Shown piece by piece: positions 13,421 to 16,607 of a DNA stretch of 16,607 bases. A model generated the notes under the pieces. It was not told the DNA's origin. It did not search any database and worked only from the letters and a program-made list of their open reading frames with translations. Every line of letters begins with the position of its first letter. The first letter of the stretch is position 1. The position numbers were made by a program, and so were the translations under genes. Origin of the DNA: DATBFX01 sp036558305 (GTDB lineage Bacteria; Chloroflexota; Chloroflexia; Thermomicrobiales; UBA6265); NCBI GenBank assembly GCA_036558305.1, contig DATBFX010000149.1, forward strand, positions 1-16,607. Reading direction: 5' to 3'.

Positions 13421-14515
13421 TTACTGAAGCCGTCCCCGCGCCGCCACCGGCCAGACGGTCTCCACCATCCCGGCGCGGACGCCGTACAGCGCCTCGTGCA
13501 GGTGCGTCGTCTGGTCGTGGTAGCCGATTTCGAGTTCGAGGCGATCGCCGATGCGGGGGCGGTCGGTCGGGTGGTCGAGGAGGAAGCGGCCGTGCTCGGC
13601 GGAGAGGGCGAGGGAGACGACGCCGTCGAGGTTGCGGGCCTTGGGGGGGCGTTCGCCGGGGTCGGTGGTCTTGCGCCCGGCGTCGACGACGATGCGGTCG
13701 GGGGCGGGGCGGCTGACGACCTGGGTGAGCAGGATGAGGGCGGGTTCGACCGGGACGCCGAGGTCGCGGTAGACGGCATCGCCGAAGAGACCGCCGCCGG
13801 CCTGGACTTCGGTGATGCCGTTGATGGCGACGGCGGAGCGGTAGGTGCCGGTGCCGCTGGCGGAGACGATCTCGACCGGCAGACCGGCGGCGCGGCAGGC
13901 ATCGGCGGTCTCGACCAGGGCGCGAACTGCCGTCTCGATCGTCGCGGCGCGGGCGGCGGGATCGGGGACCTCCATGCCGTGGCCCTCGTAGCCCATCAAC
14001 CCGACATAACGGATGCCTTCGAGGGCGGCGATCTGCCGGGAGAGGGCGACGGCCGGATCGCCAGGGAGGACACCGGAGCGGTCCATGCCGACGTTGAGCT
14101 CGACGACGACGCGCGGGCAGGTGCCGTGGGCGCAGGCGGCGGCCGAGAGTTCCTTGGCGTTCTCGATACTGTCGACGGCGACGATGACGTCGGCGTGGGC
14201 GCAAAGGGCGGCGAGGCGGCGGGCTTTGATCGGGCCGACGACCTGGTTGGCGACCAGGATGTCGCGGATTCCGTTGGCCGCCATCACCTCGGCTTCGCCG
14301 AGTTTGGCGCAGGTGACGCCGATGGCGCCGGCGGCGAGCTCCTTGTGGGCGATGGCCGGGCACTTGTGGCCCTTGGCGTGCGGGCGCCAGGCGATGCCGG
14401 CCGCGGCGATCTCGCCACTCATCAGGGCCAGGTTCCGCTCGAACGCGTCGAGGTCGATCAGCAGGACGGGCGTGTCGAGTTCGCTCACGGGCCGGCCGAC
14501 GATGGTCGTGTGCAT
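13421..14515 (-). CDS. D-threonine aldolase / D-serine dehydratase-like PLP enzyme
   Basis: The 364-aa protein is a fold-type III PLP enzyme with an alanine-racemase-like N-terminal barrel and the C-terminal domain of metal-activated D-threonine aldolases. The opening DTPVLLIDLDAFERN (14-28) and RPHAKGHK (44-51) carry the PLP lysine, Lys48. CAKLGEAE (69-76), VELNVGMDRSGV (138-149) and VDAGRKTTD (277-285) follow the family order. The metal site is probably His333-Asp334 in GYHDQTTHLHE, and the end WPVAARGR is typical. Likely reaction: cleavage of D-threonine or a D-beta-hydroxy amino acid to glycine and an aldehyde, or a related lyase or dehydratase step. ATG 14515 is chosen because it aligns with the family start; GAGGAG lies about 12 nt upstream. 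Fifteen codons of a second copy of its 5' end occur at 15339-15383. Confidence 0.9.
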   Translation of the reverse strand: MHTTIVGRPVSELDTPVLLIDLDAFERNLALMSGEIAAAGIAWRPHAKGHKCPAIAHKELAAGAIGVTCAKLGEAEVMAANGIRDILVANQVVGPIKARRLAALCAHADVIVAVDSIENAKELSAAACAHGTCPRVVVELNVGMDRSGVLPGDPAVALSRQIAALEGIRYVGLMGYEGHGMEVPDPAARAATIETAVRALVETADACRAAGLPVEIVSASGTGTYRSAVAINGITEVQAGGGLFGDAVYRDLGVPVEPALILLTQVVSRPAPDRIVVDAGRKTTDPGERPPKARNLDGVVSLALSAEHGRFLLDHPTDRPRIGDRLELEIGYHDQTTHLHEALYGVRAGMVETVWPVAARGRLQ

Positions 14516-14617
14516 CCGGACGTCGTGCTCCTCGTCTTTGTGCGCCAGCGCGGGCGCTCCAACATCGGGCCTACCGCGTATGCGGTGAACTGTCGATCGC
14601 GACTGCCCTCGTTCGCG

Positions 14618-14626
14618 TGGTATCGT
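14618..14626 (+). promoter_or_regulatory. Possible extended -10 upstream of the DUF7718-type gene
   Basis: TGGTATCGT at 14618-14626 fits the extended -10 form TGnTATnnT. It lies in the 157-bp gap between the divergent aldolase and DUF7718-type starts, with no good -35. The transcript would begin near 14633, about 40 nt before the GTG. Confidence 0.28.
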
Positions 14627-14672
14627 GAACGGGTGACCTCCTTTTGGCAAGCGGACTGCCGGAGCAGGGACC

Positions 14673-15014
14673 GTGAGCTGGCGGGACCATTGGGAGACGA
14701 GGTTCTATGTCCAACAGCTCAGCCCGGACGGCGCCGATCGCCTTCGCGTGCGAATGCGGGTAGAGAATGGCCGGGTTGTCCGTTTCAGTGTGCAATACGA
14801 GGCGGTTGTCGAAGCCGTGACCTACCCCGTCGTCCGATACGACACTGCCCACGACTACGCGCACCGAGACATCCTTGATTGGAGCGGGCACGAGATCGCC
14901 AAAGAGTGGATCGCGGGACCTGATCGTTACGCCGAGGTCTTGACCAACGCAATCACCGACCTCAAGACCAATTGGCCGGGTTATCGTCGCGACTTCTTTG
15001 GGAGGAAACCATGA
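14673..15014 (+). CDS. DUF7718-type small protein
   Basis: The 113-aa soluble protein has a conserved-looking core YPVVRYDTAHDYAHRDILDW (residues about 51-70), an N-terminal beta part (QLSPDGADRLRVRMRVENG then FSVQYEAV), and a C-terminal helix ending in NWPGYRRDFF. This is the pattern of the DUF7718 family as I remember it; its function is not known. The GTG start is preceded by GGAGCAGGG. Its TGA overlaps the ATG of the next gene (ATGA), so the two are translated together. The tight two-gene layout with a small partner resembles a toxin-antitoxin module, but nothing in the sequence shows toxicity. Confidence 0.72.
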   Translation: MSWRDHWETRFYVQQLSPDGADRLRVRMRVENGRVVRFSVQYEAVVEAVTYPVVRYDTAHDYAHRDILDWSGHEIAKEWIAGPDRYAEVLTNAITDLKTNWPGYRRDFFGRKP

Positions 15015-15277
15015 GCACGACAGCGCGGGACGCCGTCGTCGACACGGAGACGGCCCACATCATGGATCGCAACCTCGATCTAAGCCATGGCTTCGCCCAA
15101 GCGATCCTCGACGATCCTGCTCTTCTGTCGGAGGTGCCGAATGGCGTCACGCTCGTCCTCCTTCCCAAAGATGACCCCGAGATGTTCGAAATCAACCTCA
15201 AGATCGGCATGGACGCCGCGCGCCGGGGCGAGAACGTCTATCTGCGGCAGGTAACGCGGGACGGTCGGCCAGCATAG
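15011..15277 (+). CDS. DUF5647-type small protein
   Basis: The 88-aa soluble protein has the core MDRNLDLSHGFAQAILDDPA followed by VPNGVTLVLLPKDDPEMFEI, then NLKIGMDAARRGENVYLR. This is the typical DUF5647 pattern: an HxF-containing helix, a P-x-G turn, a strand with LLPxDDPE and a following helix. Function is unknown. The ATG at 15011 has GGAGG six nt upstream, inside the end of the DUF7718-type gene, and overlaps its stop by 4 nt. The pair appears to form one self-contained operon; I recall these two families occurring next to each other elsewhere, which supports treating them as one module. Confidence 0.75.
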   Translation: MSTTARDAVVDTETAHIMDRNLDLSHGFAQAILDDPALLSEVPNGVTLVLLPKDDPEMFEINLKIGMDAARRGENVYLRQVTRDGRPA

Positions 15278-15338
15278 GACGGGGCGACGAAGTCGCTGCC
15301 CAGGACGCGGCCCGACGGCGCGCCGGATCGAGTTCGAA

Positions 15339-15383
15339 GGTGTCGGGTTCGCTCACGGGCCTGCCGGCGATGGTCGCCTGCAT
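15339..15383 (-). pseudogene. Remnant of a second D-threonine aldolase 5' end
   Basis: Reading the minus strand from ATG 15383, 15 codons encode MQATIAGRPVSEPDT. This matches the first 15 residues of the intact aldolase (MHTTIVGRPVSELDT) with four changes, and the nucleotide match is similarly high. Homology ends there: the frame continues as FELDPARRR without the barrel. It lies 62 bp after the DUF5647-type stop, so the two-gene module is flanked by one complete and one broken copy of the same gene start. Confidence 0.75.
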
Positions 15384-15488
15384 GGGCAGACGGGTCTCCT
15401 GACTCGTGCGATTCCAGAAGCGCGACTTCGCCGACGGTATCTCGCACGGGCGATCCTGCCGGCCGAGGCGCGTGAGTGAAGAGTTGTC

Positions 15489-16607
15489 CTATTCGTCGGG
15501 GACGAGCGTGAGGAGCCAGACGACGGCGGGCACGTCGCCGGTGTTGCGGAAGGTGATTGCGACACCCGCGGACAGGAGAGCGCCGTCGCCCGCGGCGAGC
15601 AGCCCGGTGGTCATCTCCTGGCTGGCGCCGTTCGTCCCATTGCGCACCCAGGCCGCGCCGTTGGTCGCGGCATAGTCCGCGCTGCCCGTTTCGACCGAGA
15701 GCAGCAGCGATCCCGACGTCGCCAGCGGCGGCAATGCCGCTCCCGGCGCGAGCGTCACCCGCCCCAGCCTCGCCGTCGCCCGTCCCTCGGCCAACCCGTG
15801 CGCGGTGCCACCAACAAGCGATTGGACACCGAGTTCGACTGGCCAGGGCGAGAGTGGAGCGGGCAGGGCGGGATCGGCGGGAGGGGCGGATCGGGATGGT
15901 TCATCGGCTGCGTAGACGGCGACGGCGAGGGCCGTCGCCGCCACGACGCCGTCGTTGCGAATCGTGTACGCCGATGAGATGGGGAGTGCGACCGAGTCGC
16001 CGGAGGACAGCGTCAGGGTGGCTCCGGCAGCGGCGGGGCGCGGGGTACCCGCCGTCGCGTCGTCCGTCCCGACCGTGACAAATGCCGGTTCGGCGGAGTC
16101 GGCGTCGATCGACACCGTCAGGGTCCCGGATTCCAACCGGAGCAGACGTGTTTCGCGCGCCGATCCTTCGGCGTGGTCGCCGGGTCGAAAGGTCACGCGT
16201 TCGAAGGCCAGACCCGGTTCGGCCGGCAAGGGCGTGCCGGTCGGGATCGAGTCGAGCGATTCGAGCGAAACAATCCCCGCGGTGTCGCTCCAGTGCTCGA
16301 CGACGCGCCGATCGACGACGCGAACGACATCGGTCCTGCCCCAGACGATCGGCACGGTCGCGAACGACGCGCCGAGAAACGATTGCTGGTCCAGACCCTG
16401 CAGGGTCACGGCCGCGATGGCCCGGTCGCCGACCGCGGTCAGGTCGGTGAACAGGATGCGTGCCTCCGGGGCGAACGCGTGCACCGCGGCCAGATACTGA
16501 CCGAGTCCGGATCGGTCGGCGGTCGCGCCGGGGAGGGCGGCGTGCTCGACGAGTTCGGCGGCGACGGCGCTGTCCAGGGCGGATGGATCCCCGGTGCGGA
16601 GAACTTC
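15489..16607 (-). CDS. SnoaL-like plus tandem cupin-like protein, N-terminus outside the window
   Basis: The reading frame stays open to the window edge, giving 372 codons before the TAG; the true start lies beyond 16607. Residues about 1-117 look like a SnoaL/NTF2-type cone (VLRTGDPSALDSAVAAELVE, HAFAPEARILFTDL, VEHWSDTAG), as in ester-cyclase-like proteins. Two cupin-like beta domains follow at about 135-245 (FERVTFRPGDHAEG, RLESGTLTVSID, SAYTIRNDG) and 255-372 (RVTLAPGAALPPL, VETGSADY, VAITFRNTG). They resemble the two cupin-like domains of the Ala-rich protein at 9833-12781 in size and motif order. No metal-binding His cluster is evident in either cupin. It is probably exported, but the signal region is not visible. 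Confidence 0.75.
   Translation of the reverse strand, partial: EVLRTGDPSALDSAVAAELVEHAALPGATADRSGLGQYLAAVHAFAPEARILFTDLTAVGDRAIAAVTLQGLDQQSFLGASFATVPIVWGRTDVVRVVDRRVVEHWSDTAGIVSLESLDSIPTGTPLPAEPGLAFERVTFRPGDHAEGSARETRLLRLESGTLTVSIDADSAEPAFVTVGTDDATAGTPRPAAAGATLTLSSGDSVALPISSAYTIRNDGVVAATALAVAVYAADEPSRSAPPADPALPAPLSPWPVELGVQSLVGGTAHGLAEGRATARLGRVTLAPGAALPPLATSGSLLLSVETGSADYAATNGAAWVRNGTNGASQEMTTGLLAAGDGALLSAGVAITFRNTGDVPAVVWLLTLVPDE

Overview
The window is a GC-rich bacterial chromosome segment with no rRNA, tRNA or CRISPR array. Several exported proteins carry an Ala/Thr/Pro-rich linker of the form GATPAATP directly after the signal peptide. Together with the Tad-type pilus genes and the overall gene content, this points to Chloroflexota, most likely a Thermomicrobia relative. 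That placement is inferred from style and gene content, not from a marker gene.

Layout. Positions 2-1281 hold the end of a Tad/Flp pilus cluster: the 3' end of a TadE-like gene overlapping a TadG-like gene. An unrecognised 275-aa protein follows, convergent with a secreted S8 (subtilisin-type) protease. Divergent from the protease is an SDR oxidoreductase (3748-4521). From about 4522 to 8694 lies an accessory block that reads visibly less GC-rich. It contains a small LuxR-type regulator, then a promoter driving a mauE-like / mauD-like / Tat-exported 16-cysteine protein set, a membrane protein preceded by a 23-codon ORF, and a secreted protein. The block ends at a palindromic repeat and a second, truncated copy of the last 35 codons of the SDR gene. 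The block is therefore bounded on both sides by the same SDR tail.

From 8943 come a SAM-dependent methyltransferase and, convergent to it, a 982-aa exported protein with two cupin-like domains, a very long Ala-rich coiled region with three 46-residue repeats, and a distinct C-terminal domain. Next are a four-helix-bundle (S23/IVP-like) gene bracketed by 41-bp perfect inverted repeats, a D-threonine aldolase-type PLP enzyme, a two-gene DUF7718-DUF5647 module, a short remnant of a second copy of the aldolase 5' end, and the C-terminal 372 codons of a SnoaL-plus-cupin protein running off the window.

The most unusual theme is a family of repeats built alike: short tandem units (7 bp at 8809-8927 and 12911-13414; 8 bp at 9751-9832) arranged as facing inverted arrays and placed immediately after stop codons. 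One encloses only the four-helix-bundle gene, which suggests a small mobile cassette. The second notable system is the mauE/mauD/Cys-rich Tat operon. It looks like a stripped-down methylamine-dehydrogenase small-subunit maturation pathway serving an unknown exported protein.
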